NCBI RefSeq assembly: GCF_900106535.1
Contig: NZ_FNOH01000016.1
Coordinates: 1-64,000, forward strand
Direction: 5' to 3'
DNA length: 64,000 nt
Origin: Myxococcus xanthus
GTDB lineage: Bacteria > Myxococcota > Myxococcia > Myxococcales > Myxococcaceae
This document shows, piece after piece, positions 7,406 to 16,854 of this stretch. Numbering within the stretch: the stretch's first letter is position 1; every line of letters starts with the position of its first letter. The notes beneath the pieces were generated by a model. The model was given only the letters and a program-made list of their open reading frames with translations. It had not been told where the DNA came from and did not search any database. A program made the translations under genes and the position numbers.

Positions 7406-8770
7406 ATGAGACGACTGCTCCCCCTCCTTCTGCTCCTGCTGGGCACCGCCCTGCCGGCCGCCGCTGCCGCCCCTACCCCGGCGTCGGACGCCTTCCCGTA
7501 CACCCTCCACACGGACACCCTGCCCAACGGCCTCACCGTGGTCCGCGTGCCCTACCCGTCCCGCGGAATCATCGCCTACGTCACCGTGGTCCGCGTCGGC
7601 TCGCGCAATGAGGTGGAACCCGGCCGCACCGGCTTCGCCCACTTCTTCGAGCACATGATGTTCAAGGGCACGAAGACGCACCCGGAGGGCGACCGCGAGC
7701 GCATCCTCGGGAACTTCGGCTACGACGACAACGCCTTCACCACCGACGACATCACCCTCTACTACTCCTACGGCCCCACCGCCGGCCTGCCCCAGCTCAT
7801 CGAAATCGAGGCGGACCGCTTCCGGAACCTGGAGTACAGCCAGCCGTCCTTCCAGACGGAGGCGCTCGCCGTGCTCGGCGAGTACCACAAGAACGCCGCC
7901 GCCCCCTTCCTCAAGATGGAGGAGGAGCTCAACGCCGCGGCCTTCACCCGCCACACGTACCAACACACCACCATGGGCTTCTACAAGGACATCCAGGCGA
8001 TGCCCCAGGCCTATGACTACAGCCGCACCTTCTTCGAGCGCTGGTACACGCCCGACAACACCCTGCTCTTCATCATCGGCGACTTCGACGACGCCAAGGT
8101 CATGGAGCTCGTGCGCCAGCACTACGGCCCCTGGGACCGCAAGGCCGCCCAGGTCTCCGTCCCCGCCGAGCCGCCCCAGAAGGGCCCTCGCACCGCCCAC
8201 ATCGACTGGCCTCAGCCCACGCAGCCCCGGCAGGTGATTGCGTGGCGCACGCCCGGCGCCGGCACCAGCCCGGTCGACGCCGCCATCCAGACGCTCCTCG
8301 TGGACTACCTCGCCGGCCCCACCAGCCCCGCCTACAAGACGCTGGTCCTGGACAAGCAGCTCGTGGAGTCCATTGGCAGCGACTACTCCGAGCACCGCGA
8401 CCCGCACCTCTTCACCCTCACCGCCACCCTCAAGGACGAGCGCCACCGCAACACCGTGCGCAAGACGCTGCTCCAGGAGGTCAGCCGGCTCGCCGCCGGA
8501 CGCGTGGATGCCGCGCGGCTCAAGGCCATCCAGGACCACGCCCGCTATGGCGCGCTCATGGCCCTGGAGACGCCTCGCGACGTGGGCATCCAGCTCGGCT
8601 GGTACGCCGGTGTCACGGGCTCGCCCGACGGATTCCAGCGCCACCTGCAGAGCCTGCCCAAGGTGACGCCCGCCCAGTTGTCCGACTTCGCCAAGCGCTA
8701 CCTCACCGCCAACAAGCTCATCCTGCTCAGCCTCACCCCCAAGACGGACGCCCAGGGAGGGACGAAGTGA
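7406..8770 (+). CDS. M16 family zinc metallopeptidase, catalytic subunit
   Basis: A 454-residue secreted or periplasmic protease. Residues 1-22 are a signal peptide (Leu-rich core, then AAAAA). The inverted zinc motif HFFEH is at 79-83, and Glu159 is the probable third zinc ligand, so the active site looks complete. The C-terminal half has the second M16 beta-alpha domain. The stop codon overlaps the start of the next gene, a non-catalytic M16 partner, so the products probably form an alpha/beta heterodimer. The start is supported by GAGG eight bases upstream. Confidence 0.93.
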   Translation: MRRLLPLLLLLLGTALPAAAAAPTPASDAFPYTLHTDTLPNGLTVVRVPYPSRGIIAYVTVVRVGSRNEVEPGRTGFAHFFEHMMFKGTKTHPEGDRERILGNFGYDDNAFTTDDITLYYSYGPTAGLPQLIEIEADRFRNLEYSQPSFQTEALAVLGEYHKNAAAPFLKMEEELNAAAFTRHTYQHTTMGFYKDIQAMPQAYDYSRTFFERWYTPDNTLLFIIGDFDDAKVMELVRQHYGPWDRKAAQVSVPAEPPQKGPRTAHIDWPQPTQPRQVIAWRTPGAGTSPVDAAIQTLLVDYLAGPTSPAYKTLVLDKQLVESIGSDYSEHRDPHLFTLTATLKDERHRNTVRKTLLQEVSRLAAGRVDAARLKAIQDHARYGALMALETPRDVGIQLGWYAGVTGSPDGFQRHLQSLPKVTPAQLSDFAKRYLTANKLILLSLTPKTDAQGGTK

Positions 8771-10386
8771 TGAAGACCCGAGCACTCCTGTCCCTCACCG
8801 CCCTGCTGGGGCTCGCCGGCTGCGCCACCACGCCCCAGGCGCCGCCTCCCGACGAGAACGCGCCGCCGCCCGCGGTGCCCGCCCAGGCGGCGGCGCCCGA
8901 GCCCGCTCCGCAGCCCACGCGTCCGGAGTCCGTGCCCGCGACGCCGCTGCGCCAGCCCAAGCCCATGGAGTTGGTCGTCCTGGCGCGTCCGGACACGCCC
9001 ATCGTCTCCTTCCGGCTCGTGTTCCACACCGGCTCCGTGGACGACCCGAAGGGCAAGGAGGGCCTCACCGCCCTCACCGCGCAGCTCATGGCGGAGGGCG
9101 GCACGCAGAAGCTTTCGGCCTCGCAGCTCCTGGAGGCCCTGTACCCCATGGCCGCGGAGCTGGACGTCTTCGTGGACAAGGAGCTCACGACGTTCTCCGG
9201 CCGCGTCCACAAGGACTTCCTGACGCGCTTCCAGGACATCTTCACCGACGTGCTCCTGGCTCCGCGCCTGGACAAGGCCGAGCTGGAGCGCCTGCGCGCC
9301 AACGCCATCAGCGACGTGGAGAACGGCCTGCGCAGCGCCAATGACGAGGCACTGGGCAAGGTCGCGCTGGACGCCCTGCTCTACCAGGGCCACCCCTACG
9401 CGCACTTCACCGGCGGCACCGTACAGGGCCTGAAGGCGATTACGCTGGACGACGTGAAGGCCCACGCCCAGCGCGTCTTCACGCAGGACCGGCTCGTCAT
9501 CGGCCTGGCGGGCGCGGTGGATGACGCGCTCGCACAGGCGCTCAGCTCGCGCCTGTCCGCGTTGCCCGCGAAGGGCGCTCCGCGCGTGGAGCTGCCCGCC
9601 GTTCCGACGACGGCCGGCCGCACCGTCATCATCCAGAAGCCCACGCTCTCCACCGCCGTCAGCATGGGCTTTGTCAGCACCATCCGCCGCGGCGACCCGG
9701 ACTTCTTCCCGGTGGCCTTCGCCATGTCCAACCTGGGCGAGCACCGCCAGTCCATTGGCGTGCTCTTCACCGAGCTGCGCGAGAAGCGCGGCCTCAACTA
9801 CGGCGACTACGCCTACGCCGAGCACTTCATCGAGTCGCCCGGCACCACGTACAACCGCACCAACATCGCGCGCACGCAGCAGGACCTGTCCCTGTGGATT
9901 CGCCCCGTGGTGCCCACCAACGGCGTGTTCGCCACGCGCGGCGCGGTGTTCTTCCTGGACCAGATGGTGAAGGAGGGCATCCCGCAGGAGCGCTTCGAGC
10001 TGATGCGCGGCTTCCTCCAGGGCTACACCCGCCTGTGGGAACAGACGGACCAACGCCGGCTGGGCTACGCCATTGACGGGCTCTTCTACGGCACGCCCGA
10101 CTTCCTGGAGCAGTACCGCCAGGCCATGTCGAAAATGACGCCGCAGTCCGTCCAGGAGGCGCTCCGCCGCCGCGTGCAGCCCGAGGCCCTCAACTTCGCC
10201 TTCGTCACCGAGGACGCGGAGGGGCTCGCCCAGGCGCTGCGCTCCGGTGCGCCGTCGCCCATCACCTACGCATCACCCAAGTCAGAGGAGTTGCTGACAC
10301 AGGACCAGGCCATCTCCTCGTCCAAGCTGCCCCTGCGCCCGGAGGCCATCCAGGTCATCCCCGCGCAGCAGTTCATGGAGAAATAA
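8770..10386 (+). CDS. M16 family lipoprotein, non-catalytic subunit
   Basis: A 538-residue protein starting at ATG 8770 (TGATG overlap with the previous stop). The N-terminus MKTRALLSLTALLGLAGC has a lipobox (LAGC), so it is a lipoprotein, followed by a Pro/Ala-rich spacer. Where the catalytic subunit has HFFEH this one has QLMAEGG, so zinc cannot be bound in the usual way. The M16 fold is otherwise clear, with the later EKRGLNYGDYAYAE segment resembling the RxxY region of the partner domain. It probably tethers and completes the chamber of the upstream protease. Confidence 0.9.
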   Translation: MKTRALLSLTALLGLAGCATTPQAPPPDENAPPPAVPAQAAAPEPAPQPTRPESVPATPLRQPKPMELVVLARPDTPIVSFRLVFHTGSVDDPKGKEGLTALTAQLMAEGGTQKLSASQLLEALYPMAAELDVFVDKELTTFSGRVHKDFLTRFQDIFTDVLLAPRLDKAELERLRANAISDVENGLRSANDEALGKVALDALLYQGHPYAHFTGGTVQGLKAITLDDVKAHAQRVFTQDRLVIGLAGAVDDALAQALSSRLSALPAKGAPRVELPAVPTTAGRTVIIQKPTLSTAVSMGFVSTIRRGDPDFFPVAFAMSNLGEHRQSIGVLFTELREKRGLNYGDYAYAEHFIESPGTTYNRTNIARTQQDLSLWIRPVVPTNGVFATRGAVFFLDQMVKEGIPQERFELMRGFLQGYTRLWEQTDQRRLGYAIDGLFYGTPDFLEQYRQAMSKMTPQSVQEALRRRVQPEALNFAFVTEDAEGLAQALRSGAPSPITYASPKSEELLTQDQAISSSKLPLRPEAIQVIPAQQFMEK

Positions 10387-10408
10387 CACACGGCTGTAAT
10401 CAGCAGTG

Positions 10409-10441
10409 CCGGGGGGTGGGTCATTTCCTTCCACCCCCCGG
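10409..10441 (+). terminator. Strong hairpin after the M16 operon
   Basis: An 11-bp perfect stem (10409-10419 with 10431-10441, CCGGGGGGTGG/CCACCCCCCGG) and an 11-nt loop lie between the M16 stop and the next start. It has no T-run after it, so termination efficiency is uncertain. Confidence 0.5.
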
Positions 10442-10465
10442 AGTCGGGTGCTATGAGCCTGAAAC

Positions 10466-12385
10466 ATGCAAGGCTTCAGCTTGCGTGGTTCAGCCACCCG
10501 ACTCGCCGTCCTGGGCCTGCTTCTGGCCTCGGTGGCTGCGCACGCCGACCACGACCCGTTCGCTCGCGGATTCGACGCCGTTCCCGTCAAGGCCACCGCG
10601 GCTCAGCACAGCGGTATCGCGCTGGAAGGCACGAGCAACGCGCTGCCCGCTGGGAGCTTCCGCGCGGCGCTCTTGTTCGACTTCAACTGGCGCATCCTCG
10701 CCCTGAAGCTGGGCGACGAGAAGCTGGGCGACCTCTTGCCCTACCGGCTCGATGCGCACCTGCTGTTCGCCTATCAGCTCCATGAGCGCTTGGAGCTGGC
10801 GGTGGACCTGCCTGTCACGCTGCTCCAGGGTGACAACTTCCAGTTGCTGCGCGACGCGCTGAACGCGCCCAACTTCCCGGGCGCCGCGGGCGTGGGCCGC
10901 ACCACGCTGGGCGACATCCGCCTGCTGCCGCGCGTCCACCTGCTGGACCGCGAGCAGTTCCCAGTGGGCGTGTCGCTCGTCGCCGAGGTCCGGCTGCCCA
11001 CGGGCAGCGCCTCCAGCTTCACCGGCGAGCGCGGAGTGCTCTGGGCGCCTCGCATCGCGCTGGAGCAGCGATTCACCGCCCTCCCCGTGCCCATCCGCGT
11101 GCTCGGCAACGTGGGCGTGCGGCTGCGGCCCCATGCGCAGTACCTCAACCTGCTCGTGGATGACGAGCTGACGCTGGGGGCGGGCGCCATCGCGGAGCTG
11201 CCCAACCTGGGCCGCTTCACGGACGTGGAGGCCGTGGCGGAAATGCACCTGGGCACCCCGCTGGTGCGCCCCTTCAACTTCGACCAGGCCGACACGCTCA
11301 AGACGCCGTGGGAGGCGCTGGTGGGCGCCCGCGCCAAGGTCTGGGGCAACTGGGGCATGGAGCTCAACGTCGGCCGCGGCATCAACCTGTCCAGCGGCTA
11401 CGGCCGTGAGGCCCTGCGGGTGATGTTCGCGGTGCGCTACGACGAGACGTTCATCGACTCGGACGGCGACGGCGTGCCCGACATCCGCGACCGCTGCCCC
11501 AACGAGCCCGAGGACATCGACGGCTTCCAGGACGGCGACGGCTGCCCCGACCCGGACAACGACGGTGATGGCATCCCCGACGGCGAAGATGGCTGCGCCA
11601 ACGAGAAGGGCCCCAAGCACACCAAGGGCTGCCCGGACCCGAACTACGACACGGACGGCGACGGCGTCGTCGACGGCGAGGACGCCTGCGTCGACAAGCC
11701 GGGCCCCAAGTCCAACAAGGGCTGCCCGGAGGACGAGAACGACGCGGACGGCGACGGCATCCCCGACAAGCTCGACAAGTGCCCGGACAAGCCCGGCCCG
11801 AAGGACTACGACGGCTGCCCGGACACCGACGGTGACGAGGTGCCCGACAACGAGGACGACTGCCCCGAGCAGTTCGGTCCGCCGGAGAACAACGGCTGCC
11901 CGTACGACTCGCCGCCGTATGTCGTCGTCGAGTCCGACCGCATCCGCATCAAGGGCAACGTGCTCTTCGAGACGGGCTCCGCCGTCATCCAGAAGCAGTC
12001 GTACCCGCTGCTGGACGAGGTGGCGACGGTGCTGCGGAAGAACCCGACGCTGGGTCCGGTCCTCATCGAAGGCCACACCGACAATCGCGGCTCGCGCGCC
12101 CTCAACATGGGCCTGTCCGACCGCCGCGCGAAGTCCGTGCTCGAGTACCTGGTGGCCAAGGGCATCGCGCGCAAGCGCCTCAGCTCCAAGGGCTTCGGCT
12201 TCGACAACCCGATTGCCACCAACGACACGGCGCTTGGCCGCGCGAAGAACCGGCGCGTCGACTTCCGGCTCGTGCGCGCCGAGCTGGAGACGGAGAAGAA
12301 GGAGACCGTTGTCCCTGCGGGCCAGCCGCCGCCGCCGGGAACGACGCCGGCCAACGCGGCCCCGGACAAGGACGGCAAGCCGTAG
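10466..12385 (+). CDS. OmpA-family outer-membrane protein with thrombospondin-3-like Ca-binding repeats
   Basis: A 639-residue protein with a signal peptide ending near AHA (residue ~28) and an N-terminal ~300-residue beta-rich barrel-like region. Residues ~330-485 carry Asp-rich repeats of the DxDGDGxPDxxDxCP type (thrombospondin type 3, predicted Ca2+ sites with Cys pairs). Residues ~490-610 are an OmpA domain with FETGSAVIQ, GHTDNRGS and LSDRRAKSV, which bind peptidoglycan. It should link the outer membrane to the wall. The C-terminal ~30 residues are Pro-rich. Confidence 0.93.
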   Translation: MQGFSLRGSATRLAVLGLLLASVAAHADHDPFARGFDAVPVKATAAQHSGIALEGTSNALPAGSFRAALLFDFNWRILALKLGDEKLGDLLPYRLDAHLLFAYQLHERLELAVDLPVTLLQGDNFQLLRDALNAPNFPGAAGVGRTTLGDIRLLPRVHLLDREQFPVGVSLVAEVRLPTGSASSFTGERGVLWAPRIALEQRFTALPVPIRVLGNVGVRLRPHAQYLNLLVDDELTLGAGAIAELPNLGRFTDVEAVAEMHLGTPLVRPFNFDQADTLKTPWEALVGARAKVWGNWGMELNVGRGINLSSGYGREALRVMFAVRYDETFIDSDGDGVPDIRDRCPNEPEDIDGFQDGDGCPDPDNDGDGIPDGEDGCANEKGPKHTKGCPDPNYDTDGDGVVDGEDACVDKPGPKSNKGCPEDENDADGDGIPDKLDKCPDKPGPKDYDGCPDTDGDEVPDNEDDCPEQFGPPENNGCPYDSPPYVVVESDRIRIKGNVLFETGSAVIQKQSYPLLDEVATVLRKNPTLGPVLIEGHTDNRGSRALNMGLSDRRAKSVLEYLVAKGIARKRLSSKGFGFDNPIATNDTALGRAKNRRVDFRLVRAELETEKKETVVPAGQPPPPGTTPANAAPDKDGKP

Positions 12386-12397
12386 TCCACGCGAGCT

Positions 12398-12427
12398 GGG
12401 GCGGAGCGCCCGTGAGGCGCCCGCCCC
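12398..12427. terminator. Bidirectional hairpin between convergent genes
   Basis: GGGGCGG (12398-12404) pairs with CCGCCCC (12421-12427), with an inner GCGCC/GGCGC stem. It sits between the ends of the OmpA gene and the convergent TPR gene. No long T-run is present. Confidence 0.45.
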
Positions 12428-12429
12428 AC

Positions 12430-13299
12430 TCAGCGGACGGGCGCCACCCACACCTCGCCGACCCAGACCTGCTTGGGTGAGAAGCGGGCGCCTTTACACG
12501 CGACGGCGACGCGGCCCTCGCAAGGGTTCACGTAGACGAACTTGCAGTTGCCTTCGTTCTTCAGCCACGGCTCCCGCTGCGACTCGCAGACGTGTTCCTT
12601 GTAGTGGCACTCGTCGAGCAACTCGTTGCTCTCCCAGTAGAGGCAGTGCCGCGCCGCCGGGGAGCCCCCATCCGCCGGCGAAGGCGCGTTGGGGCAGTAC
12701 CCTGCCTCTCCACGCCGCGTGGGGACGGACGCGTCCTCCCGCGCTCCGGCCCCGTTGACGTGCATGTTGAAGCCCGTCTCCGCGTAGAACATCGGTGGTG
12801 TCTCCGCGTAGACAGCCTCGACGGGCGCCACCCATTCGCTGAGGCACGCCTGCAGCACGGTGCCGCAGCTCGGCTCCGAGGAGGGCAGGTCCGCGCACGG
12901 CCCGGCGCCGCGGATGGCCAGGTAGTGGCCCCGGGGCGTCGGCTGGTGCTCCAGCGTCAGGGCTTCAGGCGTCACGTCATGGAACGCGGCGAGGTTGAAG
13001 TAGACGTTGGCGCGCGTCTTGGCGTCCGCGCCGCTCGCCTTGAGCGCGCGCAGGTAGACGGCCAGGGCCTGCTCTTTTCGGCCCTGCTTCTGGAGGCACA
13101 GCCCCAGGTCCGCTAGCGTTGGGCCGTGCTCCGGCGCGAGCTTCGCGGCGCGCTCGAACAAGGGGCAGGCCTCGCCGAGCTTCTTCGCCCGGTAGAGCTT
13201 CGTGGCGCGCAGACGCAGCGACTCGGCGTCCTCCGCCTTCTTCGCGGCGCCGCCCTCCGGCGTGGCCGCGAGCAGGGACAGCGCCAGGAACCAGGACAT
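12430..13299 (-). CDS. TPR-containing exported protein of unknown function
   Basis: A 289-residue protein. Residues 1-18 form a signal-like segment (MSWFLALSLLAATPEGGA). Residues ~25-110 hold two to three TPR helices (KLYRAKKLGEACPLFERAAKLAPEHG). The C-terminal ~170 residues are Cys-rich (about ten Cys) and match no family I know. The Cys content suggests an extracytoplasmic domain with disulfides. It lies 24 nt beyond the stop of the thioredoxin-like gene and is probably expressed separately or at the end of that operon. Confidence 0.7.
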   Translation of the reverse strand: MSWFLALSLLAATPEGGAAKKAEDAESLRLRATKLYRAKKLGEACPLFERAAKLAPEHGPTLADLGLCLQKQGRKEQALAVYLRALKASGADAKTRANVYFNLAAFHDVTPEALTLEHQPTPRGHYLAIRGAGPCADLPSSEPSCGTVLQACLSEWVAPVEAVYAETPPMFYAETGFNMHVNGAGAREDASVPTRRGEAGYCPNAPSPADGGSPAARHCLYWESNELLDECHYKEHVCESQREPWLKNEGNCKFVYVNPCEGRVAVACKGARFSPKQVWVGEVWVAPVR

Positions 13300-13323
13300 G
13301 TGAAATCCCCCCGTGCTCAGGCG

Positions 13324-13902
13324 TCAGGGCTGCTTCAGCGCGCGCTCGATGCGGCGGCGGATGCCGTCCTCGGACAGCGCGCCGCGCTGCGCGTCGATCA
13401 CCTTGCCGTCGCGGTCCAGGAAGTAGAGCGTCGGCAGCGCGCTGACCTGGAAGGCCCGCGCCACGTTGTCGTCCGCGTACACCACGTACGGCGCCAGTTC
13501 CGGCAGGTGGTTGCGCATGAAGGCCTCCACCAGCTTGGGCGCGCGGTCGCCGTCATCCCGGCTGGCCGCCACGAAGACGAGCCCCTGCGGCTCGTACTCC
13601 TTGGCCAGCTTCACCAGCGCCGGCATCTCCTCACGGCACGGCGGGCACCAGGTGGCCCAGAAGTCCAGCATCACCACCTGGCCCTTCAGGTCCTCCAGCT
13701 TCATCGTGCCGCCGCCATGGCGCGCCATCTCCATGGTCGGCGCGGTCGTCCCATCCGGCACCAGCCGGGCTCGCTGCGCTTCCAGAACGCCCAGGAACAC
13801 CACGCCGCCCACGCCAAGCGCCCCCAGCAGTCCCAGTACCAGCTTCGTTCCGCCGCCCACCTTCTTCGGGGCCGGAGGCGGAGCTCCGATGCTATCCGTC
13901 AC
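13324..13902 (-). CDS. TlpA/ResA-like membrane-anchored thioredoxin
   Basis: A 192-residue protein when started at GTG 13902. That start overlaps the upstream stop (GTGA) and implies translational coupling; the frame could open 16 codons earlier. Residues ~18-40 are a membrane anchor (LVLGLLGALGVGGVVFLGVL). The thioredoxin domain has WATWCPPCREEMPAL with a CPPC active site and a conserved cis-Pro region (SALPTLYFLD). It should act as a thiol-disulfide reductase in the periplasm, perhaps for cytochrome c or other Cys proteins. The target cannot be told from sequence. Confidence 0.88.
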   Translation of the reverse strand: MTDSIGAPPPAPKKVGGGTKLVLGLLGALGVGGVVFLGVLEAQRARLVPDGTTAPTMEMARHGGGTMKLEDLKGQVVMLDFWATWCPPCREEMPALVKLAKEYEPQGLVFVAASRDDGDRAPKLVEAFMRNHLPELAPYVVYADDNVARAFQVSALPTLYFLDRDGKVIDAQRGALSEDGIRRRIERALKQP

Positions 13903-14975
13903 TCGAATCCACTCCTGGTCAGGCGGCCATGCACCCGCCGCAGCACCCACCGCACACCCTCACGCGCCGCCGGGCGCCTCGACACCCACGCGGCCACGTC
14001 AGGGCCCCACCGATAGTAGCCCCGGATGAACACCCGACCCGGCGCGCTCTTCCGCAGCACGTCGTCGCGGTAGGCGCGGAAGGCCACGAGCTCCGGCGCG
14101 CCCGCGCCGAATGCCACCGTGGCCACGAAGCACGAGGACGCCGGGCTCACCCACATGAGCCGCTGGTTGGTGAGGTTCACCACCGCCTTCAGCTCGCGCG
14201 CCTCCGTGTAGACGAACGCCAGCAAGTCGCGCCGCGCGGAGGGGAACTCCTGGCCGCTGGCCTCCTCGAACTCGATGCGCGTGCTGCCCGTGGTGCCGAC
14301 CTCGTCCACAGTGAAGAAGTACCGCTTGGAGCTGCGGCCGACCTCCACCTCCAGTCCGCGCAGCTCGCCGAAGTACGCCAGGAAGGGCGTGCGGCAGACC
14401 GGACAGATGAAGCGGTTGTAGGCGTGGCTGGTGAGGAACGCGTAGTCCCCCACCCGCTTGCAGCCCATGTTCGGGCACACCAGCTTCACGCTCGCCTGAG
14501 GCGCGGGCCGCGGGTCATAGCGCGACACACGCGAGCCCTTGTCGAACACCGGCGGCGGACGCGGCGGCGACGTCACCAGATGGCGCGTCGGGTGCGCGGC
14601 GCGCTCCAGCTCCTGCGCCCGGCGCCAGGCCGTCTCCGCGGCCTCCAGACGTCCGGCCGCGGTGTGGCAGAGCGCCTCGCCGTGGGCCAGCAGCGCGGCC
14701 ACCAGCTTCTCCAGCGGGGCCACCGCCGAGACATCCCGCCCCGCGGCCAGCGCCTCCGCCAGCACCCGCTCGACTTCGGGGAGCAGGGCCTGGGCCGCCT
14801 TGCGGGAAGGGTCCTCCGCGCGGCGGTACACCGGCGGTTCGGGGATACGAACGAAAAGGGCCGAGGCTGCCGCGCGCACCCGCTCCACCGCCGCGTCGCC
14901 ACGCCCTACGTCCAACTGCGCCGCCCGCTCACGGGCCGCCTGAAAGAGTTCTTCGGGTTGCAAGCGCGCGGACAT
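13899..14975 (-). CDS. Zinc-ribbon, CFI-box-CTERM protein
   Basis: About 358 residues. The N-terminal ~120 residues are Ala-rich helices. The centre has CPNMGC ... CPVC (a four-Cys zinc ribbon). The C-terminus has CFVATVAFG followed by a PELVAFRAYRDDVL and GRVFIRGYYRWGPDVA pattern, which is the CFI-box C-terminal domain. ATG 14975 is preferred over GTG 14987 on coverage alone; neither has a clear ribosome site. The stop overlaps the thioredoxin start. The function of CFI-box proteins is unknown to me. Coupling to a TlpA-like reductase suggests the box Cys may be redox-relevant, which is inference. Confidence 0.75.
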   Translation of the reverse strand: MSARLQPEELFQAARERAAQLDVGRGDAAVERVRAAASALFVRIPEPPVYRRAEDPSRKAAQALLPEVERVLAEALAAGRDVSAVAPLEKLVAALLAHGEALCHTAAGRLEAAETAWRRAQELERAAHPTRHLVTSPPRPPPVFDKGSRVSRYDPRPAPQASVKLVCPNMGCKRVGDYAFLTSHAYNRFICPVCRTPFLAYFGELRGLEVEVGRSSKRYFFTVDEVGTTGSTRIEFEEASGQEFPSARRDLLAFVYTEARELKAVVNLTNQRLMWVSPASSCFVATVAFGAGAPELVAFRAYRDDVLRKSAPGRVFIRGYYRWGPDVAAWVSRRPAAREGVRWVLRRVHGRLTRSGFE

Positions 14976-15070
14976 TAAAGGCCCCACCCCGCGCTGTCAG
15001 CGCATTGGACACCTCGGCGGTCGGAAACTGGCCACGCCCTCTCCTTTGGTGTACGAAGAGGTAGGAGGCT

Positions 15071-15358
15071 GTGAGCGTGAACGCATTGAAGTTCATCGTC
15101 TGGACGTGCTGTGCGGTGGGGCTCGGCGTCTTCCTGGCTTCGGGCAAGGTCGATGGCCGCACGCCCTTGAACCACATGGAGCGAGCATGGAGCCGCTCGG
15201 TGAGCCCTTCCACGGTTGATCGGCTCAAGGACGGGCTGGAGGACGCGTACGAGGACGCCAAGGACGCCGTCGCCGGAAACAAGGATTCGTCGCCTCGTGA
15301 GCGCATCAGCGCCGAGGACCGTGAAGCGGTGAACCGCATCATCGCGCAGAAGAAGTAG
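15071..15358 (+). CDS. Small single-span membrane protein, unknown function
   Basis: A 95-residue protein starting at GTG 15071 with AGGAGG nearby upstream. Residues ~5-24 are one hydrophobic helix (FIVWTCCAVGLGVFLASG). The remainder is charged and predicted helical with Glu/Asp/Lys. No domain is recognised. It is divergent from the CFI-box gene and ~80 nt upstream of the HtrA gene. Confidence 0.7.
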   Translation: MSVNALKFIVWTCCAVGLGVFLASGKVDGRTPLNHMERAWSRSVSPSTVDRLKDGLEDAYEDAKDAVAGNKDSSPRERISAEDREAVNRIIAQKK

Positions 15359-15440
15359 TTCGCCTCCGGGCCCGCTTCCCCTGGCCTCCCCTCCTCCTTA
15401 GGTTGCACGGGAGGCGGCTGGTCGGGGTGGAGGCGGGGCC

Positions 15441-16700
15441 ATGGGCAGGGCGCGAGGCAAGAGTGTCATCCTGTTCGCCGCGCTGGTGTGCGCGCTGGTG
15501 CTGCCAGCGCAAGCCACCGGCCGCGAGCGAAATCGGTTGTGGGTGGAGTCACAGAACCGCGCCCTCCAGAAGCAACGCTCCACGCTGAGCGACGTCGCCC
15601 GGCGCGCCATGCCCGCCGTGGTGTCCATCACCACACAGCAGGCTGCCGACGTGCAGGCCGTCGCCGCTGGAGAAGAAGCGCAGAAGGGCATCGGCTCCGG
15701 CTTCATCATCCATCCGGACGGCTACATCCTCACCAGCGCGCACGTGGTGGAGGGCGCGGCGGAGGTCATCGTCTCCGTCCTGCACCCGCGCGGCTACGTG
15801 GAGGAGTTCGAGGCCATCGTGGTGGGCGAGGACGCCCGCACCGACTGCGCGCTGCTGAAAATCGCCGCGCCCCGCAAGCTGCCCGTGCTGAAACTGGCCT
15901 CCGCGTCGCACGTGCGCTCGGCGGATTGGATTGTCGTCATCGGCAACCCGTTCGGGCTGACCCACTCGGTGACGGTGGGCGTGGTCAGCTACATGGGCCG
16001 CACGGACGTGACGCCCAACGGGCGCGACGGCGACTTCGACTACATGCAGATGGACGCCTCCATCAACCCGGGCAACTCCGGTGGGCCGGTGTTGGACCTG
16101 CACGGTGACGTGGTGGCGGTGGCCAACGCGGTCAACGTTGCGGGCCAGGGCATCGGCTTCGCCATCCCCATCGACATCGCGAAGACGGTGATTCCGCACC
16201 TCAAGTCCCACGGCCGCGTGCGCCGCGGATGGCTGGGCATGAGCGTGCAGGACTTCTCTCCGGAGGTGGCCGAGGCCTTCAACCTGCGGCGCGGCCGCGG
16301 GGTGGTGGTGACGGACATCGTCGAAGGCGGCCCGGCCGAGCGCGCGGGCCTGCAGGTGGGCGACGTCATCGTCAGGGTGGACCAGCGGAGCGTGCGCCGG
16401 GCGCATGCGCTGCGCTGGCAGGTGGCCGCCCGGGGCGTGGGCCGCGACGTGAAGTTCCAGGTCCACCGGTTGGGGCGCCCGATGAAGCTGACCCTGAAGC
16501 TGGACGAGATGCCCTCCGAGGAGACGCCCCTGCCCACCGTGGCGAGCACCGCGCCTGGGCGGCACGCGGGGGCCCCTCAGCCGGTGTTGGACGACCTGCT
16601 GTCGCCGGTGCCCCGCTCGAAGGGCCGCCGGGCGACTCCGCCCTCCGGGGAAGCAGCCCCCGGGACGGGGGGTTCTGGACAAGACGCCCCCGCGCCCTGA
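15441..16700 (+). CDS. HtrA/DegP-like periplasmic serine protease with one PDZ domain
   Basis: A 419-residue protein with a signal peptide (residues ~7-25). The trypsin-like domain has His101 (TSAHVV), Asp135 (RTDCALL) and Ser213 in GNSGGP, a complete catalytic triad. One PDZ domain follows (about 260-360, with RGWLGMSVQDF and GGPAERAGLQVGDVIV). The C-terminal ~55 residues are Pro/Gly-rich and of low complexity. It should degrade or refold damaged envelope proteins. DegP proper has two PDZ domains, so this is closer to DegS/HhoB-type members. Confidence 0.92.
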   Translation: MGRARGKSVILFAALVCALVLPAQATGRERNRLWVESQNRALQKQRSTLSDVARRAMPAVVSITTQQAADVQAVAAGEEAQKGIGSGFIIHPDGYILTSAHVVEGAAEVIVSVLHPRGYVEEFEAIVVGEDARTDCALLKIAAPRKLPVLKLASASHVRSADWIVVIGNPFGLTHSVTVGVVSYMGRTDVTPNGRDGDFDYMQMDASINPGNSGGPVLDLHGDVVAVANAVNVAGQGIGFAIPIDIAKTVIPHLKSHGRVRRGWLGMSVQDFSPEVAEAFNLRRGRGVVVTDIVEGGPAERAGLQVGDVIVRVDQRSVRRAHALRWQVAARGVGRDVKFQVHRLGRPMKLTLKLDEMPSEETPLPTVASTAPGRHAGAPQPVLDDLLSPVPRSKGRRATPPSGEAAPGTGGSGQDAPAP

Positions 16701-16854
16701 AGTCCGGACGGGTCCGCGCTGAACCCTGGTTTCCCGGGCTCCTTGCGTTCGAGTGTCATGGGCGCTAGACAGTGCGCCTTTTTCCGTACCCTTGCGGCGG
16801 GTCCACCTCGGTGTGGCGCCGCGACTTCGCACCGTTTCGCAGGAGAGCTTCGCA

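Noticed and set aside
7235..8785. 516-codon minus-strand frame
   Set aside because: It is antisense to the M16 protease gene, which has clear HFFEH and signal peptide; the minus frame is Gly/Val/Glu-rich noise.
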